Shown: in pieces, positions 32,121-42,096 of the stretch
Position numbering within the stretch: position 1 is the first letter of the stretch
Layout: each line of letters starts with the position of its first letter
Origin: Rhineura floridana
Taxonomy: Eukaryota; Chordata; Lepidosauria; Squamata; Rhineuridae
Assembly: GCF_030035675.1 (NCBI RefSeq)
Contig: NC_084492.1
Location: 29,882,823-29,946,822 of the forward strand
DNA length: 64,000 nucleotides
Direction: 5' to 3'
Made by a program: the position numbers and the translations under genes
The notes under the pieces: model-generated
Told to the model about the DNA's origin: nothing
The model's input: the letters and a program-made list of their open reading frames with translations, nothing else
The model's database searches: none

Positions 32121-32490
32121 CATGAAGCAACGATGACAGCAATCAGCAGAGTATGTAACATCTAAGCTGGACTGATAGACTGTTTTCTTGTATCCCCCCC
32201 AACCCCACTCCTAAAACGTCAGCTCCGCTGAGGACTAATGGCACTTTCAGTGCAATAGAATTTTTCTGGCCACTCAAGAGTGCTAGTGAAGGAAGATTAA
32301 GCTAACCCTGATTTCTAGACCTGCAACACCTGAGTCAGCTCTGGACCCTTCCTCGGGAGGGCTCTGGCATGGGTTTGGGACAGGGATAAAAGGAGGTACT
32401 GCTATGAATCCTTTCTTGGCATCAGCAACAACAGCAACTAGCAGAGGCTGTAACATCTGAGCTGGGGTGGCAGGCTGTTTTCTTGTATTT
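32121..32490 (+). repeat. Pair of direct repeats about 300 bp apart
   Basis: The blocks at about 32128-32192 and about 32427-32490 share 'gtaacatct.agctgg' and 'ctgttttcttgtat'. Between them lies 'ggataaaaggaggtactgct' (TATA-like) at about 32384. This could be a worn terminally repeated element or a local duplication. Not classified. Confidence 0.45.
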
Positions 32491-32735
32491 CTGTATTGGA
32501 ATGTTTATTATATTAGTCATTCACTGATCTGTTTAATTGATTGATAGTTTGTTTTATGATGATTTTGAACATTACAATGTTCATGCAATCAAACTGAGTT
32601 ATTTGTTGAATTGTTATGTTTGGAAATGATTTAGTATTTGATTGTTACTGATGTATTTTTGTTCTGTTGTGAGCTACCTTGTGCATGTTTATACGGAAAA
32701 GTGGCATGCATTTTTTTAAAAAATAAAAATTTAAT
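32491..32735 (+). mobile_element. LINE-like 3' tail
   Basis: 'gttgtgagctaccttgtgc' followed by an A-rich end at 32708-32728 resembles an L2/CR1 terminus (GTGAGCCGCCTTG-like). Weak. Confidence 0.35.
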
Positions 32736-33266
32736 TAATTGGAACATTTACACCAGGAACATGTATGAAAATGTGCCAGTTGTAGTTTTGCATTTGCATC
32801 TCAGAATACACCCAAGCAACCATTCCCCAAAGACCCAACATTTCCTAGCAATGATCATGCCAATTTCCTCACAGCATTATCTTGGAGTCAGGTATCTTCT
32901 TCTTGTTCCCGTCTGACAGTTGTTTGACAGATGAACTGGACCGCCGGGACGTATTGGAAAGTTGAACATTTTAAGAAAAAAAAATTACAGTGGAACATCG
33001 TTTGCCATAATGCGTCTTGACACCAACAGTTGGGGAGAGTGACATTGCTGAGGAAAGAAGGGTGGGAAATTAGGCTGAAAGCCTTTGGAATAGCTCATGT
33101 TTCAAGGTGACTTTGAGAGGGAGCTGGCTACTTCTGTAATTGCTCCATGACCTGATTTGGGGGGCCGGTCACAAAGGGCAGCAAACCAATGGGAATTCTG
33201 CTAAGTGAATGTCTACAGTTTGAACGGAGCCTGCTTCAGAGAGGAAATCTCTAGAGACGGGGGGAG
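32736..33266. other. Unique sequence
   Basis: No feature recognised. Confidence 0.5.
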
Positions 33267-33267
33267 A

Positions 33268-33345
33268 ATCCCTGCCAGAGCTCATGCTTTGTATGGAAAA
33301 GGTCCTGGGTTTAATCTCCAGGTCTTCCAGCTTAAGAATCTTAAG
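33268..33345 (+). mobile_element. SINE-B head fragment
   Basis: 'gagctcatgctttgtatgga' and 'ggtcctgggtttaatctcca' are a worn A-box side and B box. The tail is lost. Confidence 0.55.
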
Positions 33346-33427
33346 GGAGCAGAAGTAGGGATGTTCCTGTCATACTCCTCCTCCAAATTTATCCCTGGAT
33401 ATCAGGATTCTGAATTGCCTCCATTTC

Positions 33428-33660
33428 TGAAGTGGAACCTAAGAAGAGCCCTGCTAGATCAAGACAGTGGGCTCATCTAGTCCAGCATCTTTTTCTCATA
33501 GTGGTCAGCCTGCAAGCAGGTCCTGAGTGCAGAAGCACTCTTCCCTCCTGCGGTTTCTAGCAACCGGTATTTAGAAACACACGGCCTCTACCGTGGAAGT
33601 AGAACATAGCTGTCATGGTTAGCAGCCACTGATAGCTAATGATGCATGAAGAATTCTCCT
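33428..33660 (-). mobile_element. LINE-T 3' end
   Basis: 'cctaagaagagccctgctag', 'gctcatctagtccagcatct' and 'cctcctgcggtttctagcaa' form an ordered LINE-T tail with small deletions. Confidence 0.8.
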
Positions 33661-33714
33661 GTTTTTTTATGGACTAGGACCTCCACCCCTGGTCATTTCA
33701 CTATCCAACCCTGC

Positions 33715-34025
33715 CTACTGTTGCCACTAATCCCCCTCCCTCCTGCCCATGGGTCGCCAGCATTCCCCCTCCCTCCCCCCACAGATGGGGCACCAGTGCT
33801 CCTTCCCCCCCATGGGTCACCAGCTCATCCACCTCCCTCCCAGCACATGGGTCACCAGTACTCCTCCGCCCTCTCTCTCTCCCTTCCCCATGGGTTGCCA
33901 GCGCACCCCCTTCCTTCCCCCCACCAGCACGCCCTTCCTCTCCCCACTGGTCCCCAGCCCTCCCCCCTATGGGTTACCAGCCCTCTCTCCCCTTTCCCCC
34001 ACAAGTGTCCCTTCCCAACCCAGGG
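33715..34025. repeat. C-rich degenerate minisatellite
   Basis: Units of roughly 35-50 bp begin with 'catgggtcaccag' or a close variant (at about 33748, 33811, 33847, 33889 and 33968), spaced by CCCTCC-rich DNA. The strand is almost free of G between units, so the complement carries many G runs. The proline-rich frames here are by-products. Confidence 0.75.
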
Positions 34026-34334
34026 CCAGATCTGGCCAGGCCCAGCTGCCGCTGTACGCTTCACTCGCCTCCACCCACTCGCTTGCTCACCTGCTCACCT
34101 CCACCGCCACACAACTCGCATGCCCCTGCCGCTGTGCAACTCTGCCACTGCCACCAAGCATCTCACATGACAATGATGGGCGCCTCAAGCAAGTGCCAGC
34201 ACCACTGCCAGGGCCACCACCATCCCACTTGCCTCCCAGTGTTATGCTATGTGTGAATGCTTCTGCGCAGTAGTGTGATGCTTGGAAAAAAATCTTATAT
34301 AGGAAGATTTATCTCAAGTGTTGCATGGTGTCCT
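34026..34334. other. C-rich flank of the minisatellite
   Basis: Continues the C/T-rich bias with 'gccgctgtacgcttcactc' and CACC words, but the repeat unit is lost. Nothing else recognised. Confidence 0.45.
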
Positions 34335-34657
34335 GTGCATGTGCTTTCTGAGAGCTACATGCCAATGGTGGGGGGATCCAGGGGCAAATGTGGGTGGGGG
34401 AATGAATGTAAATTTTACCTTTGTACAGTAGGCTAGTTTCTACATACACTCACTCACCCCTTGCTATCTTCCATTCAGTCAAGCAAGAGGTATCAGACTT
34501 CAAGAACACATTCCGCTAAGGAAAAAGCACTTGGGATGCAAAGGAAGGCCAGTGAGTGGTGGGGCCTGGGGAGAGTTCCAAGAGCCAGATAAAGAAGCCT
34601 GGAGGCCTGTTTCCACTCCCTACCACCACCACAAGCCTGAGGTTTCCCATCCCTAAT
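34335..34657 (+). mobile_element. hAT-E, 5' end missing
   Basis: 'gagagctacatgccaatggt', 'ttttacctttgtacagtagg' and 'agcctgaggtttcccatccc' follow hAT-E to its right end. Confidence 0.8.
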
Positions 34658-35715
34658 CTATTGCCTTCATGTCTTACTTTGGAAGACTTTCCAGAGGCAT
34701 TTGGAAAGCCACTTTGGGGAAAAGGATTCTGGATTGGATAAGCCTAGATTGGTCTGACCCAACAGGACACTTTTCATGTTCCTATGGACTATGGGCACTG
34801 AAAGCTATTCTGACTCTGAAGATGCCAACTGTTGGGGATTTGTCCCAATTATACCCAGAGTGATCTGTTCCTTGCCTCTTTTATACTGAAGCGCTACAAA
34901 GTGACAGAGCAGGAAAGATGATATGTTAATTTTCACCCAGTGAGTTGCTGTCAATGCAAATTAAGTGTGCATTAATAAACTGTAATTCTAGTTCTGGAGA
35001 GAACGTTTCCTTGAGATTATCACATCTAATTATGAAATATTATTCTTTGGAAAATATTTATCCACATTAATGAGGAGCTGATGTTCATACATTTAAGTGC
35101 TGAATATTCTGGGGTTATTTTTTCCTCTCTTTTTTGCATGATTATTTCTCAGTGCATTCATTAAAGTCAGGTTCTTGGATCAAGTACGCTCTCCTTTCCT
35201 TTCCCCAGGAAGTACACCACGGCAGCTGAAACTGATTCCCCTCAAAATATGCAAACCTATAGCATTCACTTGACTTTGTCTCCAAAAACATTGGTTGTAT
35301 GCCACTGGCAATACTGGTGCCTGTGGCAGGCTAGAGCCACGGAGCTGTCCTTCTGACACTGACATTGCTGCTGCTTATCTGAATAGGGATGGGGTGAAGA
35401 GGTGGCAAAGTCATGGCTCCCTGCTTGTAGAAAACTAACACATCAAGGGGAAGGGGGAAAGGATCAAGCTGCTAGCTCTTCACCTGCAGTGAAAACATTT
35501 GCATTTGGGGAGGGGAGTGCTCTCATAAAGCAATGTGTTTATGTGACACAGTCAAATTAATTCAGTTCAAGCCTCAGTATGCATTGTGCATCACGTGTAC
35601 CCATATTTATGGCCAGCTCACAGGGGTTCCATGTATTGACCATGGTGCGTCTAACGAGCTTGTGCCCTTGGTCAATATCCACCAACATTTTGGAGAAGAA
35701 AATGAGTCACATATG
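34658..35715. other. Repeat-poor region, candidate conserved non-coding DNA at 34.87-35.18 kb
   Basis: 34865-35180 is AT-rich, repeat-free and full of homeobox-like words ('atgcaaattaag', 'catctaattatgaaat', 'cattaatgagg'). The rest shows nothing recognisable. Function is inference. Confidence 0.4.
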
Positions 35716-35717
35716 TG

Positions 35718-36060
35718 ATCTGAAGAACAGTGGCACCTGGTGCCTATTGGAGCTGGGAGGGCGGGATGCAGAGAGACCAACAGCAGGTGGAGTTAAAGCT
35801 AATGACAGATGGCACCACAGCCAATGGCAGGCAGAGCCAATTACTTCTAGTTTTGTCCCATCCTTCTCCGTGCTGAGTTCTGTAAGGGTAAGGAAGTTGA
35901 CAGGCAATGCCTTATAATTCTGGCCTGGCTACAAGTAAGAAGGCAGGTGGGTACAGGCTGGCTGGAGGCAGACTGAGGCTGGTGGAGTGGTGGCCCATTT
36001 GCCCTAATGGACCAACTTTCCTACTGGACCAACTTCCCTAATGGACCAACTTCCACTGAT
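35718..36060 (+). mobile_element. Repeat R, fullest copy
   Basis: Shared blocks with 17.74 and 53.5 kb: 'ggcagagccaattacttcta', 'cccatccttctccgtgctg' and 'gcccatttgccctaatggac'. Near its end 'taatggaccaac' recurs as 'tactggaccaac' and again as 'taatggaccaac', a small local tandem. Confidence 0.6.
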
Positions 36061-36158
36061 TAAGAGTGGGAGACAAAACTACACCTGAGAGAATGAGAAC
36101 ACTGCCCATTCAGGCTAAGGAAAGAGCCCTGTTTAGTCCGCAGTTCGGCCGTCTGAAA

Positions 36159-36370
36159 CAGGGGTGGGGAAGTTCTTTCAGACCAAGAGCCACATTCCCA
36201 TCTGGGCAGCCTTCCAGGGGCCACATGCCAGTGGTGGGCAGAGCAATGGATACCAATTTTACCCTTGTACAGTAGGCTGGTTTCTGCACACACTCACACC
36301 CCCTCCATCCAGGCAAGCAAAAGGCACAATCAGACTCCAGGGAGAAAGTCCAGCCAGCTAAAAACACTTG
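36159..36370 (+). mobile_element. hAT-E, 3' part missing
   Basis: Starts 'caggggtggggaagttcttt'; 'ccttccaggggccacatgcc' and 'ttacccttgtacagtaggct' follow. It ends at 'aaaaacacttgcctacag', where the 5S-like SINE begins. Confidence 0.8.
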
Positions 36371-36795
36371 CCTACAGCTGTACTACCCTGAAGACACCCG
36401 ATCTTGTCTGGGCATAGCAATTGCACTTTATTCAGAACCAGCAGAAAACCTCAGGATGACTTGCTGTTTAGCTGAGTCATAAACTGTAAAAAGATGCTCG
36501 CCGGGCTGCTTTTTTAAGGTCGGTATGTGCTATTTGTATGACTTCCACCATCAATATCTAACAAAGGTTAACTATTTAATTTTTTGCAAATTGTATTGTT
36601 TTTATTGTTTTATTGATGTTACTGATGTTCTATTGATGTATTATTGATGTATCTTTATATCTGTGCTCTTTTGTAAGCTGGCTTGAGGGCCTTTTGGCCA
36701 AAAGGCGGGGTAGAAATATTAAAATCAAAAATCAAATCTCAGAAGCTGAGCAGGGTCAGGCCTGGTACGAAAGGCTTGGAGGGCCACCCTTATTC
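36371..36795 (+). mobile_element. 5S-like SINE head, split by a LINE tail
   Basis: The left part (36371-36408) reads 'gtactaccctgaagacaccc' and 'gatcttgtctg'. The right part (from about 36738) reads 'atctcagaagctgagcaggg', 'tcaggcctggta'. Together they give the first two thirds of a 5S rRNA-like head. The tail type cannot be read. Confidence 0.7.
36409..36737 (+). mobile_element. LINE 3' tail inside the 5S-like SINE
   Basis: Ends 'tgtaagctggcttgagggcc' and 'aaggcggggtagaaatatta', an L2/CR1-type terminus (GTAAGC..GCC....GGCGGGGTA.AAAT). TTATTGATG words precede it as a short local repeat. Confidence 0.6.
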
Positions 36796-36831
36796 GGGAG
36801 AAAATTGCTGTCAGTAGCCTGCATGTGTGTA

Positions 36832-37240
36832 ACAAAGGAGCTGTGGTGTAGTCATCCAAGATCTTGGAGGTCTTAGACCCATTACTTTTTCAGGAGCTGG
36901 GTCCCGGCAGGCTCCCTATGTCTCCAGCATCCTAGGCGCCAAAGAGCATGAAAGGGGAATATGTGAGCCACTGAGGAGAATCTTCTAACATGCTTCCTTG
37001 TCCTTTTCTACTGGTTGGAGCCAATTGGAATTAAAGGAGGGAGTCAGCCACTGAGAAGACTCTTCACAGTAGCTAACAAGCTCCCCTTTCGTGCTGATTG
37101 GCTCCTAGGGATGTCTGTTGTTGTGGGAGGAGGCATTAACAAGGTTCTCATTCTCAACCAAGCAGCAAAAAAGGGGGAGAGGATATGGCTATGACTAACA
37201 TGAAGGGACCCTCCACTTCTGACTTTGACCCTATGCTAAC
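36832..37240 (+). mobile_element. Repeat P, second copy
   Basis: 'cattactttttcaggagctg', 'ctatgtctccagcatcctag', 'ctactggttggagccaattg' and 'ccacttctgactttgaccct' parallel 24.61-24.99 kb. 'gaaaggggaatatgtgagcc' and a later 'aaaggagggagtcagccact' show an internal repeat. Confidence 0.6.
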
Positions 37241-37399
37241 ATGGACTGTGGTGGCCACATATCTACCCCCTCGTCAATATCACATGGCTCCTCCTGGCTG
37301 TTCCCCCACTGTTCACTGCTGTAGCACGGGCATCTGAGTCAGAGAAGCCTTCACTTGAATATAGAGGGGACTAATGCTAGCAAGGGTGCTAATGTGATG

Positions 37400-37575
37400 C
37401 CAAGTCCAACCTCTGTTCATTGAGCTCAGTATTGCCTACACTGACTGGCAGCAGCTCGGCAGGATTTCAGACAGGGAACATTTCCAGCCCTACCTGGAGA
37501 TGCCAGAGATTGAACCTGGGGCCTTCTGCATGCAAAGCAGACCCTCTACCTCTGAACTATGGCCCTTCCCTCTCT
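37400..37575 (-). mobile_element. SINE-B, near full length
   Basis: 'attgagctcagtattgccta', 'cactgactggcagcagctc', B box 'gagattgaacctggggc' and head 'gaactatggcccttccc'. Immediately left of the L1-derived insertion. Confidence 0.85.
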
Positions 37576-38367
37576 GGAGGTCTCTCCAGAAACAAAAATT
37601 GGGGCGACTTCCGGGAAGGGTGACTTCGCTTGTGCCTGCTTTTGAGACGAGCTCCCGCCTCAAAAGAAGCTTATTCAGATATAAATCAGTCAGAACATTT
37701 TTTTTTGACTGATGAAATTTCTCCCGGGCAGGGAGAAACGTAGAGATCAACCTCAAAAGCCTGTTTTTGTTGGGAGGACTGGATTTCATTAATTTATGAG
37801 AAAAGGTCCAGCCAGCAATGCGGGACGGACTTCCAAACAAGCTCTATCTGATTAATGCGATACGTTTATCTTTTCTTCAAAGAGAAAATGGACTAACAGG
37901 CAAGCACCCTTCTTTCTATTATTTTTTTTACTTGGTTTAAATTGTTGCAGCAAAAAGAGATTTGTCAAATGAATCAGCTTTAAAGAACTTCTGGGTGAGC
38001 TATAACTCTTCTCTGTTATTCACAAAATTAACAGCTTATCTCTGTTTCTATTGCAAAAAGCTGTCCTGGAAGTGCATTCTAAAGATATAAACAGAAGAGG
38101 GATTTCTATTCCGAGGAACATTATATTGTCTGGGACTATTCTCTTTTTGGTCTATTTTATTTTGACGAATCTGCTTCTTCACGACGCCACTAACTGTTTT
38201 GATGCTGGGAACTAAATTTGTTTTGTGTTCTTGAACATAGAGAGATAAGGCAGGCTCCTCTGTTTATACTGTGATGTCATCAAGCCTGGAATATTAACCC
38301 AATTGTTGCTGAAATAAGAAGTGGTTCTTCTTTATTTTTGTTTTGTTTTGTTTTCGTGGTTTTAAAA

Positions 38368-38991
38368 ATGGCAATCAAGAAAGTGGCTGAGAATCTGGAA
38401 GTAATTATGTTTCAGAAAATAATGGATGAGATTGAGATAACGAAACAAACCCTGCGACAGGGCAGTAAGGAGCTGAAAATTGAACTGAGCAAAATGACGC
38501 AGGAGCTTAAAGAAATAGGGGATCCTGTGAGAGAGGAGAATGAGATCAGAGATGAGAAAAGAAAAAATAAAGGGAAGATACAAGCCCTGGAGATTGGAAC
38601 AAATGTGGAATTGGAAAAAGATCTGGAGTTTATGGATATTAGAAATAAAATCTACTGTTTGGAATTTAACGTTATCTCTGAAGAAATTAATGAAGATATT
38701 AGAGATAAAGTTATCAATGGCTTGGATAATCTTCTGGACTGGAATGACGTGATGGAGCTTGATATAGAGAAAATCTATGGAATTAACTGCAGCCATGTGA
38801 CAATGGAAAAACTCTCAAGAGATGAGCCAGTGCATTTTGTAAAAAAGAAGAACACAGATATGACTTTACAACAATATTTCAGCAACTTATTCAGAATCGA
38901 TGGCAAGAAAATATTTGGGATAGAGGAAATTCCCATCAGACTCTTATTATATGACTATGGTTATGACAGCAAGATTATTATGGAATACTGA
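38368..38991 (+). CDS. L1 ORF1-type RNA-binding protein, 207 aa
   Basis: Encodes an L1 ORF1p-like protein (Transposase_22 family), the RNA-binding chaperone of L1 particles. I chose the ATG at 38368: its context is aaaATGG (A at -3, G at +4). In-frame codons upstream to 38338 give a hydrophobic run with no ATG. Residues about 5-85 are charged and heptad-like, a likely coiled coil. Residues about 88-150 follow the RRM part, with LEFMDIRNKIYCLEF in place of the usual RR.N-I.I pattern and DIEKIYGIN matching the 'IER.HRI' block. The C-terminal domain (FRIDGKKIFGIEEIPIRLL) is present, then a short DYGYDSKI tail. No neighbouring ORF2. It could still bind RNA, but it needs ORF2 from an L1 elsewhere to move. 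Confidence 0.88.
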   Translation: MAIKKVAENLEVIMFQKIMDEIEITKQTLRQGSKELKIELSKMTQELKEIGDPVREENEIRDEKRKNKGKIQALEIGTNVELEKDLEFMDIRNKIYCLEFNVISEEINEDIRDKVINGLDNLLDWNDVMELDIEKIYGINCSHVTMEKLSRDEPVHFVKKKNTDMTLQQYFSNLFRIDGKKIFGIEEIPIRLLLYDYGYDSKIIMEY

Positions 38992-39205
38992 TAATGGAAG
39001 ATTGGACACTGAAATTACTGGACTTAACAGGACTATGGAAGATGGAATTAATATGGATAATGGAATAATGGCTATTGAAATTATTGGACCTAACAGATTT
39101 TGATGAGATGGATTAATCGATATGTTTATTTGGACTATGGTTATGACAATAAGATTATTATTATTATTAACGAGATGGATTAATCGACATGTTTATTTGG
39201 AGAAA
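38950..39205 (+). repeat. Imperfect tandem repeats across the ORF1 end and 3' UTR
   Basis: 'gactatggttatgac' occurs at about 38953 (coding) and about 39134. 'gagatggattaatcga' occurs at about 39107 and about 39173, followed each time by 'tatgtttatttgga' or 'catgtttatttgga'. 'gaaattactggact' and 'gaaattattggacc' form another pair. The 3' UTR seems built from local duplications. Confidence 0.75.
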
Positions 39206-39541
39206 AATTGATAGATATATTTCTTAAAGAATTGAAACCTCTCTTTGACTTTTTGTGGAAAGAATAAAGTAATGTTTATGAGATTTGATGATTAATTAAG
39301 ATAACTACTGGAGGAAAGTGATTTTATAATATAATTTAAGAGACAGGATTGTTATATATTGTAGACCTACAACTGATTTGATCTGCGACAAATGGGAAGT
39401 CAACATTTTATTTTTTTGTTTAATCATTTTTGTTTTGTTTTGTTTTTTGTCTTTGAATGTTTTATGATTTTGTTTTGTATGTTTTATGAAAATTTGAATA
39501 AAAATTATTGTAAAAAAAAAAACAGAAACAAAAATTGGGGC

Positions 39542-40024
39542 AAAATAGGGACAATGATTTAACAGGAGCCAGAAGATAGGGACTGTCCCTGCTAAACAGG
39601 AACAGCTGGAGCACATGTGTTTGTAATATTTATTCTCATTCAAGGATCATAACCCATTTTTGAAGTCTCTGTTTGCTCTGCAGTATACAGTATTCCTTGA
39701 CTTTCAGGCACCAGCCTTGTGCTGCCTGCTGAAGCCTGAAGCTGGGTGTGTTAGCAAGCTGATCACAACAGTTTCCTTTAAAAAAAAGAAAAAAGAAGTT
39801 TAATCTCACAGTGGATCTGCTCATGCTTATTACAAAATAGCTGCTACTCCAAACACATTAAACTACTTTATTTACTATCTAGATAGATGATTATGGGTGT
39901 ATGTGCTTATGTGCAATAAAGTGCACAGAGATCATTTTTTTCCTTCCCGTCCAATGACACTTGCACACAATGAAATGGAAAGGGTAGTAGACTGCTAGGC
40001 ATAATGTTAATAGTCCTCTCCCCT
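39542..40024. other. Unique sequence
   Basis: No feature recognised besides a poly-purine run near 39780-39795. Confidence 0.5.
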
Positions 40025-40142
40025 GTTTATTTGCTGCCCCCCGTAGCAACTGGTTTTCAACAGTATACTGCTCTTTAACATGGAGGCTCCATTTAGCATC
40101 ATGACATTTACCACTGATAGACATATCATCCATCAAGCTGTA
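40025..40142 (-). mobile_element. LINE-T fragment
   Basis: 'gtagcaactggttttcaaca' and 'gtatactgctctttaacatg' match the middle of the LINE-T tail. Diverged. Confidence 0.6.
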
Positions 40143-41252
40143 TGCAGCCAAAAAGGGGGTGAGTAAAGAAAAAAAGAAAGACAGAGGTATCAGCATGCTT
40201 ATGGGAACCCCTGGGACTGCTGAAGTAGAAAAAATATTTGTGGGAGGGAGAGAGGAATCTATGGGGGCAACCCCTAAAAACAACAACACCCCAGTGAGGA
40301 CTGAATATGCTCAGTGGCCACAGAATGCTGAGTCTCTTGTGTGGCTGGGGGAAAGGAAAACAGAAAGCCAGGGGGAGGCCCATGGAATGGAGTGTCCTGG
40401 AAGAGGATATGGCTGGCTAGCTGGCTGGCCGGCTGGAACGTGGAAAAGGAGAGCTTCACAGGTCAATGGTAACATTTTATTGCAGGTCAGTAATAACAAT
40501 AACAATAGTAATAACAATAACAAGGTGAATTATTATTATTATTATTATTATTTAGTGGCTAAAGAAGTAAGTCTTTATTCGGGCTGCCTATAGTCAATCT
40601 ATCACTCCGTTCCAGGGAGCACCTGTTGAGTGGGGGGGGGACTTTCTAAGAGGGTGAAAAGATCATCTTGATTGCAGCTCCTAGTTCTACATAACAAATG
40701 AAGCCTGGTGGGAATGTCAGGGTGCTTCCATGTGAAGAAGGAGCCAGGTGGGGGTTGGGGATGGAAGGGCAGAAAGAAAGATTTTGTTAGCAATCAGGTA
40801 ATACAATCTCAGCAGAGACATTCAAACACACTGGTTCCTGAACTTGTCTGAAACAGATTGCAGGCTCTTAGGTTACCAGATATCCTGTGTTTGGCCGGAG
40901 ATGGGGAGGAGAAACAATTGCTATCAAAAATCTTTGTGAGCAGAATGGTGGGGTTTGTGTGTGTGTGTGTGTGTGTTTGCTAAAAGCCTCAGTTGTTTAA
41001 ACCTCTTTCTTTGCACTACCTGTGTGCACATAAAATAAATAAAAAATTTCGCTCTCCTTCCGAAGTCAAGGGAAAAGGGGTTTGTTTTCTGTTTTGGTTA
41101 AAGAAAAGAAATGAAAAACCAGAAGCAACCCAATTTTCCTGAAGTTAACCGATGGGAACAGTAAAGGAATCAGCTCCCTCTCTCCAAATGTCATGTCTCT
41201 GTACGAGCCAGGTTTCAGTCTTGGGGTCTACTTTCAGTGCTAGGGCATGTAT
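40143..41252. other. Unique sequence with simple repeats
   Basis: (AATAAC/ATT)n at about 40490-40553, a G run near 40634, and (GT)n at about 40957-40976. No repeat family or exon recognised. Confidence 0.6.
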
Positions 41253-41260
41253 ATGTAGGA

Positions 41261-41398
41261 CAGGGGTAGCTAATGTGGTGCCCTTCAGATGTTATGAGAC
41301 CGCATCACCCATCACCCCTGATCATTGGCCATGCGGACTGGGGCAAAGGGGAACTGGAGCCCAGCAGCATCTGGAGGGCACCACATTGGCTACCTCTG
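41261..41398. mobile_element. hAT-C, 138 bp, with 8-bp target duplication
   Basis: Starts 'caggggtagctaatgtggtg' and ends 'accacattggctacctctg'. Flanks atgtagga (41253-41260) and atgtaggc (41399-41406) match 7/8. Confidence 0.9.
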
Positions 41399-41654
41399 AT
41401 GTAGGCACTGTGAATCAGACGTTCTGGTGTCCATATTTTCTTAGAACAGCCCCTGTTTCCTGCTGCCTGCCCATGCAATACCTGGGCCTGGTTTAACCCT
41501 GTTTTACCCCATGGGGAGATGCTGGCAGCGCATGCTTTAAAATGCTGCTAGTCTCCACTATTGTGCATTACATTTTCCGCCCCTTCTGCTCAGGTCTCTG
41601 GGAGTTAAGGCAGCAGCTCTCAGACTCCTCTTCCATCATCCCCAGCTAGGTTGA
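41399..41654. other. Unique sequence
   Basis: No feature recognised. Confidence 0.5.
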
Positions 41655-42096
41655 TGATCAGGGGATGATAATCAGGGGAGTGGAAACAAAGCCCTATGAG
41701 AAGAGACTGAAAGAACTGGGCAGGTTTAGCCTTCAGAAGAAAAGACTGAGCAGAGATACGATCGCACTCTTCAAGTACTTGAAAGGTTGTCATACAGAGG
41801 AGGGCCAGGATGTCTTCTCGATCATCCCAGAGTGCAGGACATGGAATAATGGGCTCAAGTTACAGGAAGCCAGATTTCGGCTGACCAACAGGAAAAACTT
41901 CCCAACTTTTAGAGCAGTACGACAATGGAACCAATGACCTAGGGAGGTGGTGGGCTCTCCAACACTGGAGGCATTCAGGAGGCAGCTAGATGCCCACCTG
42001 CCAGGTATGCTTGAAGTTGGATTCCTGCATTGAGCAGGGGGTTGGACTCAAAGGCTTTCAAGGCCCCTTCCAACTCTACGATTCTATGATTCTATG
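41655..42096 (+). mobile_element. CR1 LINE 3' end, about 440 bp
   Basis: The best CR1 copy here. The frame 41665-41937 reads YEKRLKELGRFSLQKKRLSR and EARFRLTNRKNFPTFRAVRQ, the untranslated-region frame typical of CR1 tails. 'ggaggcattcaggaggcagc' follows, and the end is 'ctacgattctatgattctatg'. Confidence 0.92.

Larger units (their letters stand above)
37606..39522 (+). mobile_element. L1-derived ORF1-only element (HAL1-like), complete
   Basis: A 1.9 kb retroposon bounded by the perfect 19-bp repeat cagaaacaaaaattggggc at 37587-37605 and 39523-39541. It has a 5' region of about 760 bp, one L1 ORF1, a 3' UTR of about 530 bp and a short A tail (about 39512-39522). There is no endonuclease, reverse transcriptase or other ORF2 part. 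This layout matches mammalian HAL1 ('half L1') elements, which are moved by L1 proteins. The intact duplication and open ORF suggest a recent insertion. Confidence 0.9.

Noticed and set aside
32121-32490. An LTR element based on the direct repeats
   Set aside because: No coding trace, primer site or end pattern could be seen. No retroviral or LTR element is supported anywhere in the window.
33646-34273. Two 174-residue proline-rich frames
   Set aside because: Both read through the C-rich minisatellite. Composition explains the lack of stops.
38338-38367. An upstream start for the L1 ORF1
   Set aside because: There is no ATG. The frame is only open there, and the ATG at 38368 has a good start context.
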